From contig JAPLFF010000007.1 in NCBI GenBank assembly GCA_026390775.1, positions 744,001-808,000 on the forward strand: a stretch of DNA of 64,000 nucleotides. Direction: 5' to 3'. The stretch comes from Ignavibacteriales bacterium. GTDB lineage: Bacteria > Bacteroidota > Ignavibacteria > Ignavibacteriales > Melioribacteraceae. Made by a program: the position numbers and the translations under genes. Positions 10,456-19,178 of the stretch are shown here, one piece after another. The notes beneath the pieces are model-generated. The model saw nothing but the letters and a program-made list of their open reading frames with translations, was not told the origin of the DNA and searched no databases. How positions within the stretch are numbered: position 1 is the first letter of the stretch; each line of letters begins with the position of its first letter.

Positions 10456-10490
10456 AAAAAGGCGACCAATTTTTGATCGCCTTTTTAGTC
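10456..10490. terminator. Bidirectional rho-independent terminator
   Basis: Perfect 10-base stem AAAAAGGCGA / TCGCCTTTTT (10456-10465 with 10077-style symmetry at 10477-10486) around an 11-base loop. The A-run on one side and T-run on the other make it usable from both strands. It sits between the convergent Lon-like gene and the T9SS metalloprotease gene. Confidence 0.85.
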
Positions 10491-10507
10491 TCACTTCTCG
10501 TGTTGCA

Positions 10508-13500
10508 TTACTTGATCAACAACATTTTCTTCGAAATGGAATTGCTTCCTGTTGTTAGATTATAGAAATAAACTCCGCTTGGTAATTTACTTGCATCAAA
10601 TGTTATTTCATACTTTCCAATATCATAAACTCCGTCAGCTAAGTTTGCTACTTCTCTTCCTAATGCATCAAACACTTTTAATTTAATCTGACTCTTCTGG
10701 GGAATAGAAAAACTAATTTTTGTTGTTGGGTTGAATGGATTAGGATAATTTTCCAATATTTCACCATCATTCTTTTCAATAACAGCCGATGGTTTTTCTG
10801 ATAATTCCGTTATTCCTTTTGATAGAGTTGTATTAAAATCCCATTTTCCAACAACATTTAATAGCCATTTTGCAGATAATATTTCATAATCATTCGCTCT
10901 ATTTGCCTTCACCTTTGAAAGTATTGAGGCAGCTAAATCATATTCCTTCTTATTGTAATAAATATAAAACAGATTCATCAAACCATTATTCCCATTTTCT
11001 GTATTAACAAATTTTATAACAAGTTTATTGTTTGCTTCAATAGCTTTTAAGTTATCGCCGTTGTTTGTATAAAGTAAAGAAAGGAGTTCGAAAGCAAGCG
11101 GTTCCATTTGATATTTATCATTCTTAAGTTGTGTATAAGCATCAATTATACTCATCAATTCAGGGGATTTCGTTCCCGAATAAATAAATGCAACTCCCAC
11201 AAGAGCTTTCTTTACAACATTAGAATTAGCACTTGAACTAAGAAGCGATTTATAAATTTTTATTGATTCATCATACTTTTTATTTTGTCTCAATTCATTT
11301 GCTTTCTCCAATAATTCTTCGTCAGGTGAGATGCTGGTGTTTTGAGTACTAACAGCAAGTAATCCTTGAGCAGGTGGAGAAGATAGCGCTGGATCCCAAT
11401 AAATACTAGACCCATTATAAGCTTTGAATTTTGTTTGATCTGGGGGATACAGACCCCACCAGTTATATCGTGCATTTACAGTAGAATTATAGTCTGCATA
11501 AACATTAGAATTAGTATTAAAATAAATCACATTATCTCTTGCCAAAGTAGCGGAACCAGCATCTACAGTACAGTAGTAAAAGGCATAGATCCCATCGTAA
11601 AATTGTTGTATTTCGTTTTTACCTTCGGTGCTGCCATAAGGTACACCAAAAAATGGGCGTGAAATATAGTAGGCATACACACCTGTGCTGCCACTATTAT
11701 TTTTTCCAATAATAGTGTTTTTTCTAATATATGGACTTGATTGACTTACATATATACCGTTCGTGCTGGTACCAAACATTCTAATTGTATTATTATAGAT
11801 GTATGGAGTGCTATTTGATAAAACCGAAATACCATTAGAAATATTTCTGGGTTGAATGGTACAATTCTGAATGGTAGGAGAACAATTATTAATTACTATA
11901 GCTGCACCACCATAGGTATCGACATAATTGATTGTGCAACCGTCCATAATACCAGTAGCACCACTTTGAAATGTAATACCACCCCAACTTGATACAGAAG
12001 TAAAAGTTGTATTGGTTGCATTTAGTGTACCATAAACAATTAATTTTTTACCTGGTGTAAAATAAATTGATGCACCGGGTAATATAGTTAAAGTAACACC
12101 GCTGTTTACTATTACATCGGTGTCAAAGCTCCATGCATAAGAGCTAAACGACATATCTTGAATGATTGTATAATTACTGTTAAAGCTAAAATCCACTAAA
12201 GCACTTCCACTGTTGCTTCTTATGTTAGTTACATTTAGAGCTGAAACACCGGTTTGTGCATAATTATTTGTATTACTTGAATACCAATTTGAATTTGGAT
12301 TAGATGTTGGTGTAAAAGTTTTTCCGGCATCGGGAGTAAAAAATATTGAACCGCTCCCAACATCTCTGTTATAATATGGACCACCTACAACTCTTCCGCT
12401 GCTAACAACTCTTATTTCTAAACTGTCTCTACCGGTATAAGGATTTTGTACTCCTGTGTTTGTTGCATTAGGTGGTGATATTGTCCAATCGTATTTTCCG
12501 TGTGCTGCTTCTAAATCAATATCCATTCTTCGCCAGTCAGCATAACTACCACCGCCTGTTTCATGCCAGATTAAAACTCCGCCCTTTTGCGGGTCTTGAT
12601 ATGGCCAATTACTATAAAAGTAACCGTTTCGATTATGGTGCGTAATATAAAACCTTTGACTTGACAGCATACCGCCTTGAGAAGAGTTTGAATTGTAAAC
12701 ATAACATTGTTTTGAAGTTTGAAAATCCTGTAATGTTACATTATTCTGAGAGGAAGTAATTGTTGTTGGAGTAAACCAATTGTTATTTACTCTAAAGACC
12801 GGATTATATAATGATGGTATATTACCAAAACCAAGAGTACTCATAACCTCGAAAGAGCCGAGCGACCAATGGTCATAAGTTTGAGAAGCACTGTGTTCCA
12901 TATCAGGTAATCCGAAATAATAATGCCCTGATTCATGGCAGAAAATATTAAAGAAATTTTTCTGGTCATTTCCTCTAGTTTGTCTTTCAATTCTAACAGT
13001 TACACGGCTGCCGTTCTTATAGTCGTTTGACAAATAATCAATTTGACAAACAACACCGCCGTTTCCAGAACCTTCTATAGAGACAAAGTGTGCGTTAACT
13101 ATGTTATTTGCATCAGCATAGTTTGCAAAATTATAGTCTACATCTGCTAAAGCAAGTACTGCTCTAATGTTACTTTCAGAATGTACATGCTGGCACGTGC
13201 CGTCAAATGGTGGAGTATATGGTGCGGGCATTATATATGCTCTTACTCCACCATCTTTTAATACAGTGCCCGTGTAAGAAAAATTACCAAAGGTTGCTTC
13301 GCTAAAATATTGAGGTAACCTATCAGTTACCTGATCAAACCAAACTGGCAATGTAGGGTTAGCTCCATAATCTTTTGCAACAATAATTACTTCGCTTAAA
13401 GGGGTAACCGCAGTAATTGACGAGATACTTTTGTTTTTTCCCTGTTGTAGAACAAAAGAGGATTTGTAACCCGGCGGGACATAACAATTAATAGTATTTG

Positions 13501-13564
13501 ATTGTGGAGTTGTTTTTTCACACATTAAGATTAAAAACAATAAAACAATAATTTGGCGTTTCAT
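10508..13564 (-). CDS. Secreted M6-like metalloprotease with beta-helix and T9SS sorting domain
   Basis: Large exported protein (1018 aa). Order: signal peptide (about 1-20); a zinc metalloprotease domain with HESGH at residues 210-214 followed by YYFGLPDMEH, resembling immune-inhibitor-A/M6 peptidases; a linker; a right-handed parallel beta-helix region with repeated short N-rich turns (about 520-720); a helical TPR-like region (about 750-900); and a C-terminal T9SS type A sorting domain from ENYPNPFNP to KKMLLIK. Family knowledge: the C-terminal domain directs transport by the type IX system and is usually removed at the surface. The substrate is unknown. Only 10 bases separate it from the upstream T9SS gene, so they likely form an operon. 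Confidence 0.88.
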   Translation of the reverse strand: MKRQIIVLLFLILMCEKTTPQSNTINCYVPPGYKSSFVLQQGKNKSISSITAVTPLSEVIIVAKDYGANPTLPVWFDQVTDRLPQYFSEATFGNFSYTGTVLKDGGVRAYIMPAPYTPPFDGTCQHVHSESNIRAVLALADVDYNFANYADANNIVNAHFVSIEGSGNGGVVCQIDYLSNDYKNGSRVTVRIERQTRGNDQKNFFNIFCHESGHYYFGLPDMEHSASQTYDHWSLGSFEVMSTLGFGNIPSLYNPVFRVNNNWFTPTTITSSQNNVTLQDFQTSKQCYVYNSNSSQGGMLSSQRFYITHHNRNGYFYSNWPYQDPQKGGVLIWHETGGGSYADWRRMDIDLEAAHGKYDWTISPPNATNTGVQNPYTGRDSLEIRVVSSGRVVGGPYYNRDVGSGSIFFTPDAGKTFTPTSNPNSNWYSSNTNNYAQTGVSALNVTNIRSNSGSALVDFSFNSNYTIIQDMSFSSYAWSFDTDVIVNSGVTLTILPGASIYFTPGKKLIVYGTLNATNTTFTSVSSWGGITFQSGATGIMDGCTINYVDTYGGAAIVINNCSPTIQNCTIQPRNISNGISVLSNSTPYIYNNTIRMFGTSTNGIYVSQSSPYIRKNTIIGKNNSGSTGVYAYYISRPFFGVPYGSTEGKNEIQQFYDGIYAFYYCTVDAGSATLARDNVIYFNTNSNVYADYNSTVNARYNWWGLYPPDQTKFKAYNGSSIYWDPALSSPPAQGLLAVSTQNTSISPDEELLEKANELRQNKKYDESIKIYKSLLSSSANSNVVKKALVGVAFIYSGTKSPELMSIIDAYTQLKNDKYQMEPLAFELLSLLYTNNGDNLKAIEANNKLVIKFVNTENGNNGLMNLFYIYYNKKEYDLAASILSKVKANRANDYEILSAKWLLNVVGKWDFNTTLSKGITELSEKPSAVIEKNDGEILENYPNPFNPTTKISFSIPQKSQIKLKVFDALGREVANLADGVYDIGKYEITFDASKLPSGVYFYNLTTGSNSISKKMLLIK

Positions 13565-13574
13565 AAATCACCCC

Positions 13575-14807
13575 CTACTTAATTAGTGTTAATTTGTTAG
13601 TTAGAACTGCTCGGGAAGTGCGAAGCTGGTATATGTACACTCCGCTGGATAGATTATATTTATTTGAATTTAATTCTACTTCATATTCTCCCGGATGTCT
13701 TTCTTCATTAACTAATTCTGTTATTCTTCTTCCTCTTATATCGTATAATGTAAGAGAGATAAATGTTGTTTCAGGAATGCTGTATTTTATTTTTGTTGAT
13801 GGATTGAAAGGGTTCGGGTAGTTCTGGTAAAGTTTATATCCCGTTGGTATTTTGTTTTCATTTTCTACTGAAACAGGCTTACCGTTTTCATCTATTAGTA
13901 AATAACTTACATAAATGTTATAAGCGTTACTGCTATCTTCCCTTGCTTCTCTTCTACTTGAATGGAAGTATAAAGTTTTACCATTCCGGGATATCCATGG
14001 AAATTCATCTACTCCGCCAGTCCAATTGAATGGATTATTAGGGTCTGGTTGAAATGCTTCTGAATTTATATTTAGAAAATATGGGTCACTCCAATAATTC
14101 TTATTCTCATCCCAGTATACTATACACAATTCTGAGTAACGTTTTTTATAATTACCATTGCTCCATGAAAAATTTATATCACTATAATATATTTTCTTTT
14201 TATTCGCAGGCATGCTTATACCTTGAACGCTACAGCAACCCAACTTGTGATAATAAAAACTATCTGCGATTGCCCAATCGTTCTTGGTCTTGTTGAAAAC
14301 ATATAGTATCGGAGAAGGTGTTGCTACTTTATCGTCAAGGATAAAAAGGGTGTCTTTGCTTACTTCATAGAGGTACCAATCCATTGTTGGCGAGTTAAGT
14401 TTTGGTCCCAGGTTCTTGTAAGAACCCCAGTCATTAGTAAGTGGATCCCAATCATTGTACCATAGATCCCAGCCGCCGTAACCACCCCATGCTGCATAAT
14501 ATATTCTTCTACCATCTTTGCTTATTGATGGATTTCTCATTGCGCCACCAGCGTTGACATTATTGTTCAATCTTTTTGGTGTTTGCCACTTCCCTTCTTT
14601 TAATGTAGTTACATAAATTTCACCGCTTCTGTAGAAATACATTGTGTCAAGATTTTTTGTCAGGCTCGGATTATCTGCATCTATTCCTTTTATGTATATA
14701 TCTTCAACTCTTTTTGGTTCGCTCCAAACTTCCGGTGCAAGCGGGTAATCTTGGGCTGAAAGTTTGATAGAAAATATTACCATTATTGTTACAATTATTT
14801 TATTCAT
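13575..14807 (-). CDS. Secreted PD40-type beta-propeller protein with T9SS sorting domain
   Basis: Exported 410-residue protein. The signal peptide (about 1-18, ending KLSAQ) is followed by WD40-like/PD40 repeats: NPSLTKNLDTMYFYRSG, NPSISKDGRRIYYAAWGG, and FPWISRNGKTLYFHSSR, each with the S-x-DG-x-x-[IL]-YF pattern of a propeller blade. It ends in a T9SS type A domain, from YQNYPNPFNPSTK to NKLTLIK. Such propellers often bind or display partners outside the cell; the partner is unknown. It is first in a two-gene unit with the metalloprotease. The promoter must lie in the 370-base gap upstream. Confidence 0.87.
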   Translation of the reverse strand: MNKIIVTIMVIFSIKLSAQDYPLAPEVWSEPKRVEDIYIKGIDADNPSLTKNLDTMYFYRSGEIYVTTLKEGKWQTPKRLNNNVNAGGAMRNPSISKDGRRIYYAAWGGYGGWDLWYNDWDPLTNDWGSYKNLGPKLNSPTMDWYLYEVSKDTLFILDDKVATPSPILYVFNKTKNDWAIADSFYYHKLGCCSVQGISMPANKKKIYYSDINFSWSNGNYKKRYSELCIVYWDENKNYWSDPYFLNINSEAFQPDPNNPFNWTGGVDEFPWISRNGKTLYFHSSRREAREDSSNAYNIYVSYLLIDENGKPVSVENENKIPTGYKLYQNYPNPFNPSTKIKYSIPETTFISLTLYDIRGRRITELVNEERHPGEYEVELNSNKYNLSSGVYIYQLRTSRAVLTNKLTLIK

Positions 14808-15177
14808 AGCGATTATCAGTTTTATTTTAAAATTATTTCGTTAAACTTATTTTTATTCCAATCTTTGGAAGTATGGAATGTCTAAATTAAGTTGATTAAT
14901 TATTTTTCTAATATGTTAACTTCCCCCATACTTAGTTAATATGACTTGTTATTCAAGAAGTGATATTTGTGAGAGTAAAACATTTCACCACCCATTTATT
15001 ACCCGCAAATAATATAATATATTTTTCAACAAATACTATCAGTACAATTACCATTTATTTTCATAGAAGTATTTGAAATTAGCACTAAAACAAATAGAGA
15101 CATGTTTTTACACTTATCCATTTATTTTAATCCTCTTTTGACTTTTTAATTCTATCAACAACATCTTTTTTATATTT
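14808..15177. other. 370-base intergenic region between divergent genes
   Basis: Very AT-rich gap upstream of both the T9SS propeller gene (minus) and the radical SAM gene (plus). I see no open reading frame, tRNA, or strong hairpin in it. It must contain at least one promoter for each direction, but no -33/-7 Bacteroidota-type box (TTTG / TAnnTTTG) could be placed with confidence. Confidence 0.5.
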
Positions 15178-16296
15178 ATGTTATTTTGGGGTGTAGGCAA
15201 AAAATTTAAATCACAAAATCCAAAATTCAAAACAGTTTTGAATTTTGGATTTCGAAATCAAGTGATAAATCTGCAAACAGAAAAATATCATCTTGCAAAA
15301 TGGTGGGAAAAAACTGAAATCGGTAAGTTGCTCTGCACGCTTTGCCCACGCTATTGTACAATTGGTGAAGGACAAGCAGGATTTTGTTACATCCGCCAAA
15401 ACATCGAAGGAAAACTTTATTCAACCGGATATGGAAAACCAACCGGCTTTGCAATTGATCCGATAGAAAAAAAACCACTCAATCATTTTCTCCCAGGAAC
15501 TGAAATTTTAAGTTTTGGTACAGCAGGATGTAATCTTGGATGCAAATTCTGTCAGAACTGGTCAATCAGCAAAGCTAAATTAGACAGCGTTCATTCCCTT
15601 TCTTATTCACCGGAGAATGTTGTTGCTCTTGCTAAGAAACATAATGTTCCATCTATAGCTTTTACATATAATGATCCTGTTATCTTTGGTGAATATGTTA
15701 TAGATATTTCTAAGATTGCCAAGGAAGAAAATATTAAATCAGTAATGGTTACTGCCGGTTACATTGATAAAAATGCACGTAAAGATGTTTTCAAATATAT
15801 TGATGCTGCCAATGTTGATCTAAAAGCTTTTTCAGAAACTTTCTATCACAAATTAACTTTCTCACATCTTAATTATGTTCTTGATACTCTTATATGGTTA
15901 AAAAAAGAAACTGCTATTTGGTTTGAAATAACTACACTTCTAATACCCGGTGAGAATGATTCCGAAGAAGAAACAAAAAAAATGTGCGGGTGGATTTTGG
16001 AAAATCTTGGAGATGATGTGCCGCTACATTTTACTGCGTTTCACCCCGATTTTAAGTTGATAAATAAAGGGCCAACTCCGGCACCAACATTAATAAGAGC
16101 ACGACAGATTGCGCTTCAATCTGGAATTAAGTTTTGTTATGTGGGTAATATTCACGATTCGATTGGACAAAATACTTATTGCCCTCATTGCAGTCATAAA
16201 CTTATTGTTAGAGACTGGCATTCTGTTAAGAGTTATAAGATAACAGGTAATAAATGTCCTTCGTGCGGCATTTTAATTGCGGGTGTTTTTTCTTAA
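15178..16296 (+). CDS. amrS: AmmeMemoRadiSam-type radical SAM enzyme
   Basis: Radical SAM protein of the AmrS family. Numbering from the ATG at 15178: an N-terminal cysteine cluster (Cys53, 56, 60, 70 in LCTLCPRYC and GFC), the radical SAM Cys118-x3-Cys122-x2-Cys125 (GCNLGCKFCQNW), FTYNDPVIFGEY, an AdoMet-binding MVTAGYI, NVDLKAF and a C-terminal zinc-ribbon-like CPHCSHK / CPSCG. The family is named for co-occurrence with Memo and AMMECR1, neither of which is in this window; its reaction is unresolved. The start is doubtful: a near-perfect palindrome lies at codons 14-25, and homology only begins near YHLAKWWEK. The GTG at 15262 is an alternative. Confidence 0.87.
   Translation: MLFWGVGKKFKSQNPKFKTVLNFGFRNQVINLQTEKYHLAKWWEKTEIGKLLCTLCPRYCTIGEGQAGFCYIRQNIEGKLYSTGYGKPTGFAIDPIEKKPLNHFLPGTEILSFGTAGCNLGCKFCQNWSISKAKLDSVHSLSYSPENVVALAKKHNVPSIAFTYNDPVIFGEYVIDISKIAKEENIKSVMVTAGYIDKNARKDVFKYIDAANVDLKAFSETFYHKLTFSHLNYVLDTLIWLKKETAIWFEITTLLIPGENDSEEETKKMCGWILENLGDDVPLHFTAFHPDFKLINKGPTPAPTLIRARQIALQSGIKFCYVGNIHDSIGQNTYCPHCSHKLIVRDWHSVKSYKITGNKCPSCGILIAGVFS
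15216..15252. repeat. 18-base-arm inverted repeat with one-base centre
   Basis: Arms AAATCCAAAATTCAAAAC (15216-15233) and its exact reverse complement (15235-15252) flank a single A at 15234. Part of the arm (AATTTTGGATTT) recurs at 22755-22766 in another intergenic region, so it is probably a dispersed extragenic repeat rather than coding sequence. Confidence 0.75.
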
Positions 16297-16411
16297 AAAA
16301 GTAGTTGTATAAATTAATTTATTATGAATATATTGATGCGGGGGATATATCTCTCAAGAGAAAAATCCTTCGGAAAAAAATATTTTTTTCAATTTATATA
16401 TTGGAGCTATT

Positions 16412-16906
16412 ATGAAAAAGTTGAAAGTACTTATTACTTTTTTCACTATCATATTGATGATCGGTTCATCAGTTGTTAGTGCCCAAGGTAAACTTGGTGT
16501 TGTTGGTAAATTAATGAGCAAGCAAGAAGCAAAAGTTTTGTTTGGTAAGGTCATTGGTTCAATTGATATTCCTGCCCAAGATTTAAGAGATGCTCTTAAA
16601 AATGATAAGGAATATGTTTTATTTACAATTAAAAACAACCGCGTTGTTATTCGCGATGAAAAGAAAAATTCATTGTCGGAAGAGAACGAATATCTTGATG
16701 ATAATGATGTATTATACATTTTCAGCAAGAGCCAGGTTGAACAATTACTGAATTTTGCGAAACCAAGGAAATCAAAAGGATTAACTGCAATGGCTACTAC
16801 TGATCCTGTAGTTACTTTTGAAGTAAGAGCATCAGTTTTAACTTTAACAGCCGGCGAAACTACTCTTGAGTTTGCTTTACCATGTCCTCCAATATGTTCG
16901 AATTAA
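16412..16906 (+). CDS. Secreted protein of unknown function
   Basis: I do not recognise this 164-residue protein. It has a clear signal peptide (MKKLKVLITFF..., cleavage near VVSAQ at about residue 25). The body is charged and soluble-looking (KEYVLFTIKNNRVVIRDEK, ENEYLDDNDVLYIFSKSQVEQLL). It ends in an apolar stretch and the cysteine pair CPPIC four residues from the end. It is the first of four same-strand genes with a membrane protein, a sensor kinase and a lone receiver; a role as a periplasmic input to that kinase is possible but only inferred from position. Confidence 0.7.
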   Translation: MKKLKVLITFFTIILMIGSSVVSAQGKLGVVGKLMSKQEAKVLFGKVIGSIDIPAQDLRDALKNDKEYVLFTIKNNRVVIRDEKKNSLSEENEYLDDNDVLYIFSKSQVEQLLNFAKPRKSKGLTAMATTDPVVTFEVRASVLTLTAGETTLEFALPCPPICSN

Positions 16907-16944
16907 TTCTATAATAATATAATTTGTTTAATTAAAACAAAAAT

Positions 16945-17508
16945 TTGATAAAGTACTTAGTCTATTTCAGTATTATTGTTTGGTTGTTCCCCCCAATCAG
17001 ACAATTTCGCTCAAGCAAGTTTTTCTTTTTTTTGATACTTGCTTTAATGGATCCTATTGCACTTTTATATGGTGAAATTTTTCATAATGATATTTCTTTT
17101 AATTATTATTTAGTGGGAAATTATTTATTGCTCGTCAGTATTCTCTGGAATAAAAATAAATCTGAAATAAACTATTCCTTAATTGTAGGTGGCATATTTT
17201 ATTTAATATTATTATTCACAATTAATTTCACAGCAAGAGATCATCTTTTCATCGCAATTATTCTTCAATTTATTCTTCTTATTGTATTTCTAAAAACTTT
17301 TATCGTAGAATACGCAATTAATTCTAAATTCAATGTTTTCTATTTAGCATTAGTTTTTTACATCCTTACAATTATTTCTAAATTTTTAATTGTTCTTATA
17401 GGTTTTGCTGATGCCACTGCTTTTTTTAGTATTACAACAATCGCGCAAATACTCTTTGGACTCTTCTTTTCAGTCCGCGGAGAAAATAAGCTCGGAAAAA
17501 CTGTTTAG
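16945..17508 (+). CDS. Multi-pass membrane protein of unknown function
   Basis: A 187-residue protein made almost entirely of hydrophobic helices (about six or seven: YLVYFSIIVWLF, FFFFLILALMDPIALLY, YYLVGNYLLLVSILW, LIVGGIFYLILLFTI, FIAIILQFILLIVFL, VFYLALVFYILTIIS, ATAFFSITTIAQILFGLFF), ending in a short charged tail. No family is recognised. The likely start is a TTG 38 bases after the previous stop. Its 3' end overlaps the N-terminal codons of the histidine kinase in another frame. The layout, a helix bundle followed directly by a kinase, suggests it is a detached sensory module of that kinase. Confidence 0.65.
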   Translation: MIKYLVYFSIIVWLFPPIRQFRSSKFFFFLILALMDPIALLYGEIFHNDISFNYYLVGNYLLLVSILWNKNKSEINYSLIVGGIFYLILLFTINFTARDHLFIAIILQFILLIVFLKTFIVEYAINSKFNVFYLALVFYILTIISKFLIVLIGFADATAFFSITTIAQILFGLFFSVRGENKLGKTV

Positions 17509-18700
17509 TGTAGAGAATCCTTTATTATTTTCTTTATTCTTGCTGGTCCTAATCTTGGCGATAACTTTTATCTATTATCGCTTTGTAATAATACCGATGA
17601 GGAAGAAGCATCTTAAAGCAGAAGAGAACATGCGTCTTGAGAAAGCAGAATCTATTGCCCTTTTTGCAGAGCTTTCTCCAGACCCTATTTTCAGGCTTGA
17701 TGAATCCGGAAAAATTATTCTAGCAAATAATTCCGCACACAAAATCTTTCCACATCAAGTGTTGCTTGGTGAAACAGTACAAAACATTTTCCCTTTTTTA
17801 CAAGATAAAGAGATCAAAGAGATCATAGATCAAGAAAAAACTATCAATCAATCTGCATTAATAGGAAATAATTATTTTCAATTCATTCTCGAAGGTATTA
17901 GTAAACTTAATATCTGCCAGGTTTACGGCCGCGACATAACCGAATTGAAAAACACAGAAAGCAATTTAAAAGTAGCGTTAGTTAATGCGGAAGAATCTAA
18001 ACGTTTAAAGGAATTCTTTTTAGCGCAAATTTCACATGAGATCCGTTCACCGTTGAATGTTATAGTTGGTTGTACTGATCTTTTGCTTGAAGAATCTAAC
18101 GATGCGATCGAAAGTGAGTTCGGTTCTATTCTGCGTTCAATGAAAAATAACAGCAAGCGATTATATAGAACATTTGACCTGCTGTTAAATATGTCGCAGC
18201 TACAAACGGGTAAATACGATGTTCGCTTGGAAAAAGTTGATCTCTATGCACTTTTAAAAACTCTCCAAAGCGAGTACACATCTTTAGCCGAAGAGAGAGG
18301 ATTAATTATTAATCTGACTAATCCAATTAAAGAAGATGCTAATGTTGTTGCAGATCATTATTCGATTACTCAAATATTTGCAAATCTCTTAGATAATGCG
18401 ATCAAATACACAAATAAAGGTGAGATCAACTTAAATATTTACAGAAATAACACAAATATTTGCGTTGATTTAACCGATACAGGCAAAGGAATATCTAAAG
18501 AATATATTAATAAACTGTTCGCTCCTTTTTCACAGGAAGAAATGGGATATACAAGAAGATACGAGGGAACAGGATTAGGGTTAGCGCTTGTAAAAAATTT
18601 TATAGATATAAATAAAGCACAGATTAAAGTAAAAAGTGAATTAAATGTAGGAACAACATTCACAGTAATTTTAAATGGAGATAAGAAATGGGGAATTTAG
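17411..18700 (+). CDS. PAS-domain sensor histidine kinase
   Basis: Membrane histidine kinase. One membrane helix (SLFLLVLILAITFIYYRFVIIP), a coiled linker, a PAS domain (LFAELSPDPIFRLDESGKI onward), HisKA with FFLAQISHEIRSPLNVIVG and HATPase_c with NLLDNAIKYTNKG, DTGKGIS and EGTGLGLALVKNF. The start is uncertain: ATG 17411 overlaps the preceding membrane gene by 98 bases, and the first 30 codons look unlike protein, so TTG 17456 or a later start is possible. The next gene, a receiver, overlaps its stop by 13 bases and is the obvious phosphotransfer partner. Confidence 0.88.
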   Translation: MPLLFLVLQQSRKYSLDSSFQSAEKISSEKLFSVENPLLFSLFLLVLILAITFIYYRFVIIPMRKKHLKAEENMRLEKAESIALFAELSPDPIFRLDESGKIILANNSAHKIFPHQVLLGETVQNIFPFLQDKEIKEIIDQEKTINQSALIGNNYFQFILEGISKLNICQVYGRDITELKNTESNLKVALVNAEESKRLKEFFLAQISHEIRSPLNVIVGCTDLLLEESNDAIESEFGSILRSMKNNSKRLYRTFDLLLNMSQLQTGKYDVRLEKVDLYALLKTLQSEYTSLAEERGLIINLTNPIKEDANVVADHYSITQIFANLLDNAIKYTNKGEINLNIYRNNTNICVDLTDTGKGISKEYINKLFAPFSQEEMGYTRRYEGTGLGLALVKNFIDINKAQIKVKSELNVGTTFTVILNGDKKWGI

Positions 18701-19125
18701 TAGAACAAAAACCCAAACTTCTTATAACAGAAGACGATTATGAAAATCAAAAATTTCTTGAATTGTTTCTCAAGAAATATTTCACAATCGACATATGCGA
18801 TTCATCCGAATCTTTCTATGCTTTAATGAATAACGGGAAATATGATATCATCCTTATGGATATTTCTATTAAAGGAAAGAAAGACGGTCTTGAATTAACA
18901 AGAGAGTTAAAGAATAATCCGAATTATTCTAACATCCCTGTTGTCTGTTATACTGCACATGCATTTAATAAAGACAGATTAAATGCTCTTGATGCCGGAT
19001 GTGATGTTTATTTAAGTAAACCATCTGATATTCATACTCTTCTTAACTCATTATTTGATCTTCTACGAGAGAAGGGAATAACTTTAGTAGGATCTAATCA
19101 CGTACAGGGTTTTGCCACATCATAA
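18688..19125 (+). CDS. Stand-alone response-regulator receiver
   Basis: Single receiver domain without an output domain (145 aa). The acidic pair is EDD in LLITEDDYENQKF, the phospho-acceptor Asp is in IILMDISIKGKKDG, and the conserved Lys is in VYLSKPSD. The Thr/Ser switch position is YTAHAF. It overlaps the kinase gene by 13 bases, so it is translationally coupled. It is clearly paralogous to the receiver at 48570-48968 (shared ENQKFL and MDIS-x-x-G-x-KDGL-x-LT-x-EL blocks). Such proteins act by protein-protein contact or phosphorelay; the target is unknown. Confidence 0.9.
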   Translation: MGNLVEQKPKLLITEDDYENQKFLELFLKKYFTIDICDSSESFYALMNNGKYDIILMDISIKGKKDGLELTRELKNNPNYSNIPVVCYTAHAFNKDRLNALDAGCDVYLSKPSDIHTLLNSLFDLLREKGITLVGSNHVQGFATS

Positions 19126-19157
19126 AAAAATCCCCGCGTAAGGCGGGGCTTTTTTGT
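19126..19157 (+). terminator. Rho-independent terminator
   Basis: Stem CCCCGC / GCGGGG (19132-19137 and 19143-19148), loop GTAAG, followed by CTTTTTTG. It closes the secreted protein-kinase-receiver transcript. An upstream A-run may let it serve the convergent ahcY gene as well. Confidence 0.9.
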
Positions 19158-19178
19158 AAAAGAATTATTTTACAAAAA

